This document shows, one piece after another, positions 1-8,083 of a DNA stretch of 64,000 bases (within the stretch, counting starts at the first letter, position 1; every line of letters starts with the position of its first letter). Both the position numbers and the translations under genes were made by a program. The stretch covers positions 2,666,001 through 2,730,000 of the forward strand of contig NZ_CP081958.1 in assembly GCF_019823105.1 (NCBI RefSeq). The letters run 5' to 3'. The DNA comes from Halobaculum magnesiiphilum. GTDB lineage: Archaea; Halobacteriota; Halobacteria; Halobacteriales; Haloferacaceae. The notes under the pieces are model-generated. The model was given only the letters and a program-made list of their open reading frames with translations. It made no database searches and was not told where the DNA came from.

Positions 1-235
1 GGACGCCGCGACCGACGGGGAGGACGACGCCACCGCGGACGTGGACCTGGAGGACGCCGTCGTCGACCTGATGGCGGAACTGGACGAGGGCGACGGCGCC
101 GACCGCGAGGCCGTCGTCGCGGCCGCGGTCGAGCGCCACGGCGTCGACCCCGGGGACGCCGAGGACGCCATCCAGGAGGCGCTGATGAGCGGCAAGTGCT
201 ACGAGCCGGCCGACGGGGCGCTCAAGCCGATCTGA
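1..235 (+). CDS. RPA-associated protein, C-terminal fragment (5' partial)
   Basis: The reading frame is open from the left edge and ends with TGA at 233-235. About 77 residues are visible. They are strongly acidic at first, then form a helical C-terminal segment ending in KPI. The gene directly behind it is the calcineurin-type phosphoesterase Rpe with an ATGA overlap. In haloarchaea rpe follows rpa and the RPA-associated gene (COG3390), so I infer this is the end of that RPA-associated protein, which acts with replication protein A on single-stranded DNA. The visible tail has no diagnostic motif, so the assignment rests mainly on the neighbour. Confidence 0.65.
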   Translation, partial: DAATDGEDDATADVDLEDAVVDLMAELDEGDGADREAVVAAAVERHGVDPGDAEDAIQEALMSGKCYEPADGALKPI

Positions 236-1038
236 TGGCCGGGGGCGCGGACCGGGACCCGCCGTCGGACCGGCGGTCGTCGCCGCTCGTCGAGCCGGTG
301 CCGGACGCGCCCGCCGCCGTCGCCGACTTGGGCGGGGAGACCGGACTGCTGATCGCCGACTACCACGCCGGCATCGAGGCCGGCCTCCGCTACGAGCGCG
401 GCGTCGAACTCGACAGCGCCGGCGACGAGCGTCGCGAGCGCGTGCTCGACTTGCTCGCGCGCACCGGCGCCGACCGGCTCGTCGTCCTCGGCGACCTGAG
501 TCATCGGGTCGGCGGCGCCGGCGACGCAGAGCGCGAGGAGCTGGCGGCGTTGCTGTCGGCGGTCGGCGTCCCCGTGACGCTCGCGCCCGGCAACCACGAC
601 ACCGGGATCGCCGAGTCGTTCGGCGACCGGATCGAGACAACGCCGCCCGGCGGCGCCCGTCTCGGCGACGTGGGCGTGCTCCACGGCCACACGTGGCCGT
701 CGCCGGAGGTGCTCGGCGCGATGGTCGTCTGTATGGGCCACGAACACGTCGCCGTCAGGCTGGAGGACGATGTCGGCGGCGCGCGCGCGGAGAAGGCCTG
801 GCTGCGCGGACCGCTCTCGCGTGCGGCCTTCGACGGTAGTGTTGATCTCGCGAGCGCCGATGTGGAGTGGCGGGACCCGGAGTTGATCGTGTTTCCGGCG
901 TTCAACGACCGATCGGGCGGCACGTGGGTGAACGTCGAGGGGAAGGGCTTTCTCGCGCCGTTCCTCCCGGACGCGCTCTCCGACGGCGAGGCGTACCTCC
1001 TCGACGGCACCCGGCTTGGTTCGTATCGCCGGATCTGA
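235..1038 (+). CDS. rpe: Calcineurin-like metallophosphoesterase of the RPA operon (Rpe type)
   Basis: This 267-residue protein has the full metallophosphoesterase motif set: ADYH (41-44), GDLSH (86-90), GNHD (119-122), HGH (150-152) and GHEH (168-171), which bind two metal ions. The family cleaves phosphoesters; the substrate here is unknown. The start at 235 overlaps the preceding stop as ATGA, so the two genes are translationally coupled. Starting at the upstream ATG at 196 would overlap the previous gene by 40 bp and is unlikely. Haloarchaeal genomes place this gene with rpa genes, which suggests a role in DNA repair or replication, but the phosphoesterase family alone does not prove that. 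Confidence 0.85.
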   Translation: MAGGADRDPPSDRRSSPLVEPVPDAPAAVADLGGETGLLIADYHAGIEAGLRYERGVELDSAGDERRERVLDLLARTGADRLVVLGDLSHRVGGAGDAEREELAALLSAVGVPVTLAPGNHDTGIAESFGDRIETTPPGGARLGDVGVLHGHTWPSPEVLGAMVVCMGHEHVAVRLEDDVGGARAEKAWLRGPLSRAAFDGSVDLASADVEWRDPELIVFPAFNDRSGGTWVNVEGKGFLAPFLPDALSDGEAYLLDGTRLGSYRRI

Positions 1039-1061
1039 CGGAGGACGCCCCGTCGGAACCG

Positions 1062-1136
1062 GATCCGCCGCGTTCAGATCCGCCGCGTTCAGATCCGCCG
1101 CGTTCGGATCGGCCGGTTCCGGATCGGCCGAACGAG
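1062..1136. repeat. 15 bp tandem repeat, five units
   Basis: Three units of GATCCGCCGCGTTC(A/G) lie at 1062-1076, 1077-1091 and 1092-1106, followed by two diverged units starting GATCGGCCG at 1107 and 1122. The array begins 24 bp after the rpe stop codon. Confidence 0.9.
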
Positions 1137-1219
1137 CCCCGGCGTGTGAGCGGATCACACGTTCCCGGCGGTATGAGGGCCCCTACCACGCGTTTTCGCC
1201 CCGAAACAGCGAAGGAGTT

Positions 1220-1238
1220 ATATACGGAAACCGTATAT
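1220..1238. promoter_or_regulatory. Perfect palindrome overlapping a TATA-like core
   Basis: ATATACGG, AAA, CCGTATAT: two 8 bp arms around a 3 bp centre. The left arm is part of TTATATACGG, a plausible archaeal TATA box. A repressor bound here would block TBP, so this looks like an operator for the coiled-coil gene starting at 1374. Confidence 0.6.
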
Positions 1239-1373
1239 GTACAGGTACCAGAACGCCTTCGGGCGTGGTGGCATCGATCGCTGAATGACACGGTGTTTTC
1301 ACCCCCAGACGGACGCAGGCAGTCGCAGAGCGTCCGCTGAGTCCGAAGCAGTATGGTGTCGAGGTAACGAACC

Positions 1374-2297
1374 ATGGTAACGAAAGAGGAAGTTCTCGAA
1401 GAGTACGGTCTCGATCAGTTGGATGAATCACGAAACGTCTCCCTTTCCGAGGAGGAACTGGAGAACGATTCGAAGGGCCAGCTGATCAAGAAGGCCGGTC
1501 AACTCCGCGACCGACGTAACGAGCTCAACCAGATGGCGTCCGAGCGCGCATCCAAGCGCGACGACCTGAACGCGAAGACACGCGAGAAGGTCGACGAGGC
1601 GCAGGAGCATCGCGAGATGCGCGACGAGCTCAACGAACAGGTCCAGGAGCACAAGGAGTCGCGCAACGAGCTGAACGCCGAGGCGAACGAGCTGTTCGAC
1701 GAGGTCGAGGAGATGAAGCAGGACCTCGAGCTCGGCTCGGGCAAGTCCATCGAGGAGCTCAAAGAGGAGATCGAAGACCTCGAGTTCAAACAGCAGACCG
1801 AAGTCCTCGGCACCGACGAGGAGCGCGAACTCATCGAGAAGATCGAGAACAAGCGCGAGAAGCTCGCCGAGAAGAAGGGCAAGGTCGACCAAAGCGACGA
1901 GCTGGAGGAGCTCATCGAGGAGGCCGAGGAGGTCCGCTCGGAGGCGTCGACGCACCACCAGAAGGTGACCGAGCTGGCCGACGAGGCCCAGGAGCACCAC
2001 AACCAGATGATCGAGGCCTACCGCGAGGCCGACGAGATCCGCGACGAGGCGGACGCCATGCACGAGCTGTTCGTGGAGGCACAGGAGTCGGCCGACCAGC
2101 ACCACGAGGACTTCGTCCGCGTCCAGAAGCGCCTGCGCGAGCTGGACAAGGAGGAGGAGGAGGAGAAGAAGGAGGAGCGCGAGGCCAAGATGGAAGAGGA
2201 GCGCGAGGAGGCCGAGGAGATCTACCAGAAGTTCAAGGAAGGCGAAACCCTCGACACCGAGGACCTGATGAAGCTCCAGAAGACCGGGCTTCTCTGA
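1374..2297 (+). CDS. Coiled-coil protein (COG1340-like)
   Basis: The 307-residue product is almost wholly heptad-rich, charged helix (Glu, Lys, Arg, Asp with regularly spaced Leu, Val and Ile) from about residue 20 to 300. It has no signal peptide or membrane segment. It resembles the archaeal COG1340 family of uncharacterised coiled-coil proteins, which databases sometimes label phosphoserine phosphatase; no HAD phosphatase motif is present, so that label should not be used. The start has GAGGTAA about 9 bp upstream. It stands alone, with an unusually long leader and a palindromic promoter element, so expression may be controlled. Function unknown; a structural or scaffolding role is only a guess. 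Confidence 0.8.
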   Translation: MVTKEEVLEEYGLDQLDESRNVSLSEEELENDSKGQLIKKAGQLRDRRNELNQMASERASKRDDLNAKTREKVDEAQEHREMRDELNEQVQEHKESRNELNAEANELFDEVEEMKQDLELGSGKSIEELKEEIEDLEFKQQTEVLGTDEERELIEKIENKREKLAEKKGKVDQSDELEELIEEAEEVRSEASTHHQKVTELADEAQEHHNQMIEAYREADEIRDEADAMHELFVEAQESADQHHEDFVRVQKRLRELDKEEEEEKKEEREAKMEEEREEAEEIYQKFKEGETLDTEDLMKLQKTGLL

Positions 2298-2393
2298 GCG
2301 CGGGATCCGACGCGCCGACGGTCCGAATCGCGATCTGACGTTCTGCGGTTTTCCCATACCCGAGAGCCGCCGCGCCCGTTCGCCGGCACCCGA

Positions 2394-2403
2394 CCTTATT
2401 TCG
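2394..2403 (+). promoter_or_regulatory. TATA box of the SppA-type protease gene
   Basis: CCTTATTTCG lies 21-30 bp before the ATG at 2424, the spacing expected for a leaderless haloarchaeal transcript. Confidence 0.55.
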
Positions 2404-2423
2404 CTCCCGTTCGAAGCGAGGCC

Positions 2424-3449
2424 ATGGCAAACACCACTGGGAGATCCGTCCTCGGCGTGGCCGTCCTCGTCGCCGCCGCCGTGATCGCGGCGCTGGTCGG
2501 CTACGTCCTGTTCGTGGTCGTGCCGGGCGACCTCGCGGAGTTGATCGGGGTCGTGCTCACCATCGCAGTCGTCGCGGTCGCGCTCAAGGTCGCCGGCGGG
2601 ACGCTGGCGTCGCGCTTCGCCGACTACACGGTCGCCGAGGTCGCCGTCGAGGGACCGATCACCCGCGACGGGGGCGGCGGCGGGCTCCCCTCGTCGCCGA
2701 CGACCCCCGGCGCCGACGAGGTCGTCGACCAGATCGAACGCGCCGACGATGACCCGAACGCCGAGGCGCTGCTCGTGAAGCTGAACACGCCCGGGGGCCA
2801 GATCGTCCCCAGCGAGGACATCCGGCTGGCGGCCGAGCGCTTCGACGGCCCGACGGTCGGCTACGCGACCGACACCTGCGCCAGCGGCGGCTACGCGATC
2901 GCGGTCGGCTGCGACGAGCTGTGGGCCCGCGAGGGCAGCGTCGTCGGCTCCATCGGCGTCATCGGTTCGCGCCCGAACGTCCACGAGCTGGCCGACCGCC
3001 TCGGCGTCAGCTACGAGCAGTTCACCGCCGGCGAGTACAAGGACGCCGGCCTCCCGCTGAAGGAGGTCACGCCCGACGAGCGGGCGTACCTCCAGGGCAT
3101 CGTCGACGACTACTACGACCAGTTCGTCGAGCAGGTGGCCGAGGGTCGCGACATGGACGAGGAGGCGGTCCGCGAGACCGAAGCGCGGGTGTTCCTCGGA
3201 ACCGAGGCGCACGAGCGCGGCCTCGTCGACGGGCTGGGGGACCGCGAGGCCGTGCTCGACCGGATCGAGGAGTTGACCGGACACGAGGCAGTCGTCGAGG
3301 AGTTCACGCCCAGCTCGGGGCTCATGGGACGCCTCCGCGGCGGCGCCGCCGCGACGGCGTACGCCCTCGGCGCCGGCGTCGCCGACGCCGTCGCCGGGGA
3401 CGGGAGCACGGGCGGGAACGGCGCCGGCGATATGCGCTTCCGACGGTAA
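2424..3449 (+). CDS. sppA: Signal peptide peptidase SppA-type S49 serine protease
   Basis: The 341-residue membrane protein has two hydrophobic segments at about 8-33 and 38-57, then an S49 protease domain. The catalytic dyad is visible: Ser154 in TCASGGYAIA and Lys206 in GEYKDAG. This is the short, single-domain archaeal form rather than the long bacterial one. The enzyme is expected to cut remnant signal peptides or other membrane-embedded segments. The C-terminus (about 295-341) is Gly/Ala-rich and may be flexible. The start is supported by a TATA box about 25 bp upstream. It is followed by a membrane protein on the same strand about 100 bp away, without clear coupling. Confidence 0.88.
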   Translation: MANTTGRSVLGVAVLVAAAVIAALVGYVLFVVVPGDLAELIGVVLTIAVVAVALKVAGGTLASRFADYTVAEVAVEGPITRDGGGGGLPSSPTTPGADEVVDQIERADDDPNAEALLVKLNTPGGQIVPSEDIRLAAERFDGPTVGYATDTCASGGYAIAVGCDELWAREGSVVGSIGVIGSRPNVHELADRLGVSYEQFTAGEYKDAGLPLKEVTPDERAYLQGIVDDYYDQFVEQVAEGRDMDEEAVRETEARVFLGTEAHERGLVDGLGDREAVLDRIEELTGHEAVVEEFTPSSGLMGRLRGGAAATAYALGAGVADAVAGDGSTGGNGAGDMRFRR

Positions 3450-3552
3450 GTCGCTGCGGCGGTCCGGCAGTCCGGCGCTCCGGCGGTATCCACGTCGATC
3501 GTGAACCCCCGCCATGGTGGCCTTTTTCACCCGGGGGGCCATCCCGACACAC

Positions 3553-4719
3553 GTGACGACGCTGGTCCTGTGCGTGGACCGTTCGAACGACGTGGGCCGG
3601 AAGGCCGGCGTCGACACCCCGGTCGTGGGGTGGGAGGCGGTCAGATCGCTCGTGACGGATCTCGGCCTCGCGGACCCCGAGGACGCCGGCGTCAACTCGC
3701 TGCTGGAATCGCTCCGGGTCGCCCGCGACCTCTCCGACGAGGGCGAGGAGGTCGCCGTCGCGGTCGTCTCGGGCGCCGGCGACTCCGCGGTGCGGGCCGA
3801 CCGCGCGCTCGCACGCCAGCTCGACGACGTGCTCGCGACGAACGAGTTCGACTCCGCGGTCGTCGTCATCGACTCCGCGGCCGACGAGCGCGCTGTTCCG
3901 ATGATCGAGTCCCGGCTGCCCGTCGACGCGGTCGACCGCGTCGTCGTCCGGCAGGCGCGCGACCTGGAGTCGACGTACTACCTCCTCAAGCAGTTCATGG
4001 CCGACGAGGAGCTTCGCGAGACGGTGCTGGTGCCCATCGGTATCGGCCTGCTCATCCTCCCGGCGCTGCTCGTGTACTTCTCGCCGGCCATCGCGGTGGC
4101 GGCCGTGACGACGCTGCTGGGCGCGACGCTGTTGTACTACGGAATGGGGATGGACGAGGCCGTCGAGTCGGCCCCCGAGCACGCCCGCGAGGCGCTGTAC
4201 TCCGGGCAGGTGTCGGTCGTGACGTACGTCGCCGCGCTCGGGCTGTCGGTCGTCGGCGTCTTCCTCGGCGTCCTCTCGGCGTCGCCAGTCGAGGGCGCGG
4301 AGTTCGTCGCCACACTCCAGTTCACGTACGCCGCGGTGCCGTGGCTGGCGCTGGCGGCGTTGACGGCGTCGTTCGGCCGGCTGCTCGACGAACTCATCCG
4401 CGACGAGGGCGTCCGGACACCGTACCTGAACCTCCCGTTCGGCGTGCTCGCCGTCGGGTTGCTGTTCCGCGGCTTCTCCGGCTACTTCCTCGAACAGGAG
4501 GCCGGGAAGGAGCCGCTCGTCCTCCTCGGGTACGCGCTGACGCCGACTCAGCGGCTCGCGGTGTTCATCGTCGGCGGCATCGCGCTCGCGCTCGTCGGCG
4601 TCCGCGTCGCCGCCAGCGTCTCCGACGAGACGCTCGACGAGGTCATCGACGAGACCGGATCCGGATCGACCGGCGACGCCAACATCGGCGGAAACCGCGG
4701 CGACGGCGGTCGTGGATGA
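3553..4719 (+). CDS. DUF373 family membrane protein (first paralogue)
   Basis: This product of about 388 residues starts TTLVLCVDRSNDVGRKAGV and matches the archaeal DUF373 family (COG2237): a soluble N-terminal domain of about 150 residues followed by several membrane helices from about 155 to 365. I chose the GTG at 3553 because the second paralogue at 12193-13350 begins at the equivalent point; the ATG at 3514 would add 13 residues. The family is common in Euryarchaeota and has no known function. The C-terminal 25 residues are polar and low in complexity. Confidence 0.8.
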   Translation: MTTLVLCVDRSNDVGRKAGVDTPVVGWEAVRSLVTDLGLADPEDAGVNSLLESLRVARDLSDEGEEVAVAVVSGAGDSAVRADRALARQLDDVLATNEFDSAVVVIDSAADERAVPMIESRLPVDAVDRVVVRQARDLESTYYLLKQFMADEELRETVLVPIGIGLLILPALLVYFSPAIAVAAVTTLLGATLLYYGMGMDEAVESAPEHAREALYSGQVSVVTYVAALGLSVVGVFLGVLSASPVEGAEFVATLQFTYAAVPWLALAALTASFGRLLDELIRDEGVRTPYLNLPFGVLAVGLLFRGFSGYFLEQEAGKEPLVLLGYALTPTQRLAVFIVGGIALALVGVRVAASVSDETLDEVIDETGSGSTGDANIGGNRGDGGRG

Positions 4720-4816
4720 TCGCAACCGGACGCGAGTGATCGGAACGAGGTGAGCCTTCTCGTGGTCGGTCGCCGCCAGCCCGGTCTGCGGTCCGGGGTC
4801 GACCGCTGCCGGCCGT

Positions 4817-5575
4817 TCAGATCCGCGCGCTGGTTCCGGTCTCCCGCTTCGGCCGGATCACGTCCGCGAGCGCGACGAGCAGTCCGAACAGCCAGCCGAC
4901 GGGCACGGAGATGCCGACCCACATCAGCACGTAGGCGGTGCCGCGCAGGTCGAACCGCGCGCGGATGAGTTCGTTGAGCCCGCCGACCGCGAGCGGCCCG
5001 TCGAGGATCCACACCGCGAGCGACGTGGTGTTCGGGAAGACAACGTCCGCCAGCGCCGGGGAGTATAGCGCCGCGACGACCGGCGGGAGGAGGAACGCGG
5101 TCACGGCTGCGGGGTAGGCGACTAGGACGCTCGTCCCCCGGCCGCCGACGCGGGAGGCGCCGACGGCGACCGCCGCGGCGACGGTCGCGACCGCGCCGGC
5201 GGCGCCGACGGCGATCAGGCCGCCAGTCGAGAACTCCCGAACCCAGGCGGCGACGGTGAGCGCCCCCCACGCGACCAGCGAGAGGAGGACGACGCCGACG
5301 ACGCCGAGGCGCGTCGCCGCCGAGTCGACCCTGTTGACGTAAACGCGCGCGGCGAACCCGAACAACAACAGCGGGTAGCCGACGGCGACCAGCGGCACGC
5401 CGACGGCCGCCCAGAGATAGTACGCGACCGACTGCGGGGTCGTCTCGGGCGTCCACTTCCCGACGACCCTCCCGGGGTCGAGCTGGCGGGGGAACGCAAG
5501 CTCCATCCACGTGGCGTGGAGCCTCGCGATGTCGATCCGGACGGCACCCAACAGCCCCGTGGAACGTTGCTCCAT
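4817..5575 (-). CDS. Haloarchaeal multi-pass membrane protein
   Basis: The 252-residue product has a short cytoplasmic N-terminus (about 50 residues) then roughly six hydrophobic helices from about 53 to 240. I see no catalytic motif, metal site or family signature. A TATA-like AAACTTTCAATC lies about 30 bp upstream of the ATG, supporting this start. It converges on the DUF373 gene. Function not recognised. Confidence 0.7.
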   Translation of the reverse strand: MEQRSTGLLGAVRIDIARLHATWMELAFPRQLDPGRVVGKWTPETTPQSVAYYLWAAVGVPLVAVGYPLLLFGFAARVYVNRVDSAATRLGVVGVVLLSLVAWGALTVAAWVREFSTGGLIAVGAAGAVATVAAAVAVGASRVGGRGTSVLVAYPAAVTAFLLPPVVAALYSPALADVVFPNTTSLAVWILDGPLAVGGLNELIRARFDLRGTAYVLMWVGISVPVGWLFGLLVALADVIRPKRETGTSARI

Positions 5576-5640
5576 CGAGCGAGGGATTCTCCGGCCGCCG
5601 ATTGAAAGTTTCGCTCGTCCGCGGTTCCTCTCACACTTCC

Positions 5641-5685
5641 GACGCTTCCGACGCTTCCGACGCTTCCGACGCTTCCGACGGTTCG
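5641..5685. repeat. 9 bp tandem repeat
   Basis: GACGCTTCC is repeated exactly at 5641, 5650, 5659 and 5668, followed by a diverged unit at 5677. It lies between the start of the membrane protein (5575) and the end of the aldo/keto reductase gene (5726). Confidence 0.9.
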
Positions 5686-5725
5686 ACCGTGAGGAGCCGG
5701 GGACCGGAAGGCCGGGCCCGTCGCC

Positions 5726-6562
5726 TCAGTTCCAAGGCGCGAACCCGGGGTCGACGCGGCGGTCCTCGCGGTCGATGGCGTCGATGGCCGCCACGTCCTC
5801 GTCGTCGAGCGTCACGCTCAGCGACTCCCAGTTGTCGCGGATGTGCGCCTCGCTCGTCGCCTTCGGGATGGCGGTGACGCCCTTCTCGCGCAGCCACGCG
5901 AGGCTCACCTGCGCCTCGCTGGCGCCGTGTTTCTCGGCGATCTCGGTCAGCTCGGGCACGTCGAACACCTCGCCGCGCGCGAGCGGCGAGTACGCGACGA
6001 CCTCGACGTCGTGCTCGGCGCACGCCTCGCGCAGCTCCGCCTGCTGGAGCAGCGGGTGACACTCGAACTGGTTGGCGAACACCGGCGCGTCGCTGATCTC
6101 GACGGCATCGGCGACCTCTTCGGGCTCGAAGTTGGAGATCCCGATGCGGTCGATCAGGCCGTCGTCGTACAGCTCGTTGAACGCGTTCAGCGTGGGCTCG
6201 GGGTCGTACTCGCGCGCCGGCCAGTGGACGTACATGAGGTCGACGGCGTCGACGCCGAGGCGGTCGAGGCTCTCCTCGGTCGTTCGGCGCACGTCCTCGG
6301 GCGCGAGGTTGTCGATCCACACCTTACTCGCGAGGAACACCTCATCGCGGTCCACGTCGGCGCGGGCGATGCCGTCGCCGACCTCCGCCTCGTTGCCGTA
6401 GATCTGGGCGGTGTCGATGTGACGGTACCCCATCTCCAGGGCGGTCGCGACGGCGTTTCGACACGCCTCGGGGTCGGTGTTCTCCCAGGTGCCGAGGCCG
6501 AGTCGCGGCATGCCGTTGGCGGACGGAACGTCGTCGGGACCGAACGACTGCTGGTCTGTCAT
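5726..6562 (-). CDS. Aldo/keto reductase
   Basis: The 278-residue protein is a complete single-domain aldo/keto reductase. The catalytic tetrad is Asp50 and Tyr55 (HIDTAQIYGN), Lys80 (LASKVW) and His113 (YVHWPA). The family reduces aldehydes or ketones with NADPH; the substrate cannot be read from the sequence. The reading frame is open far upstream, but MTDQQSFGPDDVP is the natural start: a TATA-like GCCTTTTCG lies about 27 bp before it. It resembles the C-terminal half of the fusion at 60756-62828. Confidence 0.9.
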   Translation of the reverse strand: MTDQQSFGPDDVPSANGMPRLGLGTWENTDPEACRNAVATALEMGYRHIDTAQIYGNEAEVGDGIARADVDRDEVFLASKVWIDNLAPEDVRRTTEESLDRLGVDAVDLMYVHWPAREYDPEPTLNAFNELYDDGLIDRIGISNFEPEEVADAVEISDAPVFANQFECHPLLQQAELREACAEHDVEVVAYSPLARGEVFDVPELTEIAEKHGASEAQVSLAWLREKGVTAIPKATSEAHIRDNWESLSVTLDDEDVAAIDAIDREDRRVDPGFAPWN

Positions 6563-6711
6563 CGATCGATCGGAGGCGACTCGCGCGAAAAGGCGTTGTG
6601 GCAGGCGCGCGGGCTGCCGGTATCCGGGCGGGTCACGACCTCGCCCGACCGTGTCGCGAGGACGCCGCCACCGGGCCGTCGTCGCCGCGCCGGCGTCCGA
6701 TCGGCCCCTCG

Positions 6712-7479
6712 TCAGCCGATGTAGCGCAGCTCGTCCTCGCTGGGCATCCCGCCGCCGCCGCTGCCCTGCATCTCCTGGATCTTGCCGACGACCTCCTCCA
6801 TCTCCTCGGCACGCTCCTCCAGGTCCGAGAAGTCGACCTCGATGTCGAGCAGGTTCTGCAGCACTTCGAGCACGGCCTGCGCGCTCTTGGGGTCGACGAG
6901 GTAGCCCGAGGTCTCGCCCATGAGACACGCCGCGGAGAGCCCGCGTCGTGTGCCCAGCCCGAGCACCAGCCCGGAGACGCCGACGATGCCGCCGGCGGGC
7001 TCGTTCTCGCGGAACTCGACGCCCGCGGCCTCCAGCTCCTCGCGGTCGGTGTCGCCGGTGCGGGCGGCGAGCACGTCGTACTCGTCGTCCTCGATGAGCT
7101 CGCCCGTGGGCACCCCGCCGAGGGCGAACGCGCGCCCGCAGCCGAACTCCTCGGCGATGTCGAGGAACGCGGTCGTCAGGGTATAGTGGCCCTCGTTGCT
7201 CGCGGCCTGGTGATCGCCGGTCAGAACAACGAGATCCTGGCCGTCGGCGTCGACGTGGTGGAACTGCGCGTGCGTCAGCTCGGCGACGCCGTCGTCGTCG
7301 ACGGTCACCTGCGGCGGGAAGTCGGTCGTGTACACGCGCCTGACGAGCTCGCCGTCGAACTCCTCGACGAGGTGCTCGGCGACGAGCTTGCCGACGTGGC
7401 CGACGCCGGGCAGCCCCTCGATGAAGACGGGGTCGGTGAGATCGGGATCGCTCACGACCTCGATGTCGATGTCGTCCAT
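6712..7479 (-). CDS. PAC2 family protein (proteasome assembly chaperone-like)
   Basis: The 255-residue product has the PAC2 fold signature near the N-terminus (EGLPGVGHVGKLVAEHL) and the Gly-rich GVSGLVLGLGTRRG and CLMGETSGY motifs at about 165-195, followed by a helical C-terminus and a Gly-rich tail. Archaeal members (COG2047) are related to eukaryotic proteasome assembly chaperones; the biochemical role in archaea is not established. A TATA-like GTCTTTACC lies about 28 bp before the ATG, so it has its own promoter although it lies downstream of aIF2-alpha and nop10, from which it is separated by a palindromic element. Confidence 0.85.
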   Translation of the reverse strand: MDDIDIEVVSDPDLTDPVFIEGLPGVGHVGKLVAEHLVEEFDGELVRRVYTTDFPPQVTVDDDGVAELTHAQFHHVDADGQDLVVLTGDHQAASNEGHYTLTTAFLDIAEEFGCGRAFALGGVPTGELIEDDEYDVLAARTGDTDREELEAAGVEFRENEPAGGIVGVSGLVLGLGTRRGLSAACLMGETSGYLVDPKSAQAVLEVLQNLLDIEVDFSDLEERAEEMEEVVGKIQEMQGSGGGGMPSEDELRYIG

Positions 7480-7855
7480 GCTCGTTGCTGGCGGGCGGGG
7501 GAGGTAAAGACGCGTCGGCTCGATCCGTTCGATCCGTCGGGACCGGCACTGTCGATCCCGACTGAGACGTGACGACGACCGCGGAAGCCCCCGTGGCTGT
7601 CGGCTCGGGCGACTCGCTGCGCGTGGTTCGAAAGGCGCTTCGCGCCTTTCGTCATCACGAGAGACGCGAAGCGTCTCTCGAACGACTTCGCTCGCGCCTC
7701 CGGCGCTCGCTCCAGTGCTTGCGTCGTCGGCCGTCGCCGACAGCCACGGCCCCTTCCAGTCCCACCCGTAGTTCTGACGGGCGTCGTCGCACCCGTTCGC
7801 GCGGTGTGCACGCCCGCGGCTGGTCGGGGTCGTTGTCGCCGAAAATCGGCCCTCG
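7480..7855. other. Intergenic region holding palindromic element copy 1
   Basis: No gene is supported in these 376 bp. The core is a 159 bp inverted-repeat element (7591-7749) with two perfect internal hairpins. The rest is GC-rich spacer and the promoter of the PAC2 gene near 7505-7512. Confidence 0.75.
7591..7749. repeat. Palindromic element, copy 1
   Basis: The ends are perfect 14 bp inverted repeats, CCGTGGCTGTCGGC (7591-7604) and its complement (7736-7749). Inside lie two perfect hairpins with 10 bp arms and 3 nt loops, at 7629-7651 (loop TTC) and 7658-7680 (loop GAA). The right flank (7750-7767) reads, in reverse, GGGTGGGACTGGAAGGGG, a sequence also found beside copies 2 and 3. No reading frame for a transposase is present. 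It may be a non-autonomous mobile element or a structured RNA locus. Confidence 0.8.
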
Positions 7856-8068
7856 CTACTCGTCGTCGCCGTCGCGGTCAGCGTCGCCGTCGCGGTTCCG
7901 CACTCGCGCGCGCCGTCGGTACTCCCCGTGGGGGTCCTCGGGATTGAACGGCGCGGGCGCGGAGTTGACGGCGTCGGCGCCGCACTCGGGACAGGCGTCG
8001 CCGAGGGTGTAGACGGGCCGCTCGTGGGCCGTCTCCCAGTCGCCGCACACGCGGATGTCGGACTTCAC
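7856..8068 (-). CDS. nop10: H/ACA ribonucleoprotein protein Nop10
   Basis: This 70-residue protein begins MKSDIRVC and carries CPECGADAVNSAPAPF, typical of haloarchaeal Nop10. It is part of the box H/ACA complex (with Cbf5, Gar1, L7Ae) that makes pseudouridine in rRNA. Only three cysteines remain (Cys8, Cys26, Cys29), so the zinc ribbon is incomplete compared with other archaeal Nop10 proteins. The last 18 residues are a charged Arg/Asp tail. It lies 15 bp behind aIF2-alpha on the same strand, the usual archaeal gene order. Confidence 0.9.
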   Translation of the reverse strand: MKSDIRVCGDWETAHERPVYTLGDACPECGADAVNSAPAPFNPEDPHGEYRRRARVRNRDGDADRDGDDE

Positions 8069-8083
8069 GCGTCGGGAACGGGG

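Larger units (their letters stand above)
1039..1373. other. Intergenic region with tandem repeats and promoter
   Basis: This 335 bp spacer has no convincing gene. It holds a 15 bp tandem repeat right behind rpe (1062-1136), a perfect 19 bp palindrome containing a TATA-like core (1220-1238), and a purine-rich ribosome-binding-like GAGGTAA about 9 bp before the ATG at 1374. The distance from the palindrome to the start codon implies an untranslated leader of roughly 110-125 nt, longer than the leaderless norm seen for most genes in this window. Confidence 0.7.

Noticed and set aside
1374-2297. Phosphoserine phosphatase annotation for the coiled-coil protein.
   Set aside because: No HAD phosphatase motif is present; the sequence is a coiled coil throughout.
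1428-3869. Minus-strand 813-codon open frame over the coiled-coil and SppA genes.
   Set aside because: Antisense shadow: Leu-rich runs are the complement of Glu/Lys/Asp codons of the coiled-coil gene.
5726-7549. A 607-residue aldo/keto reductase with a long upstream extension.
   Set aside because: The extension is antisense-like shadow; the promoter and homology start at 6562.
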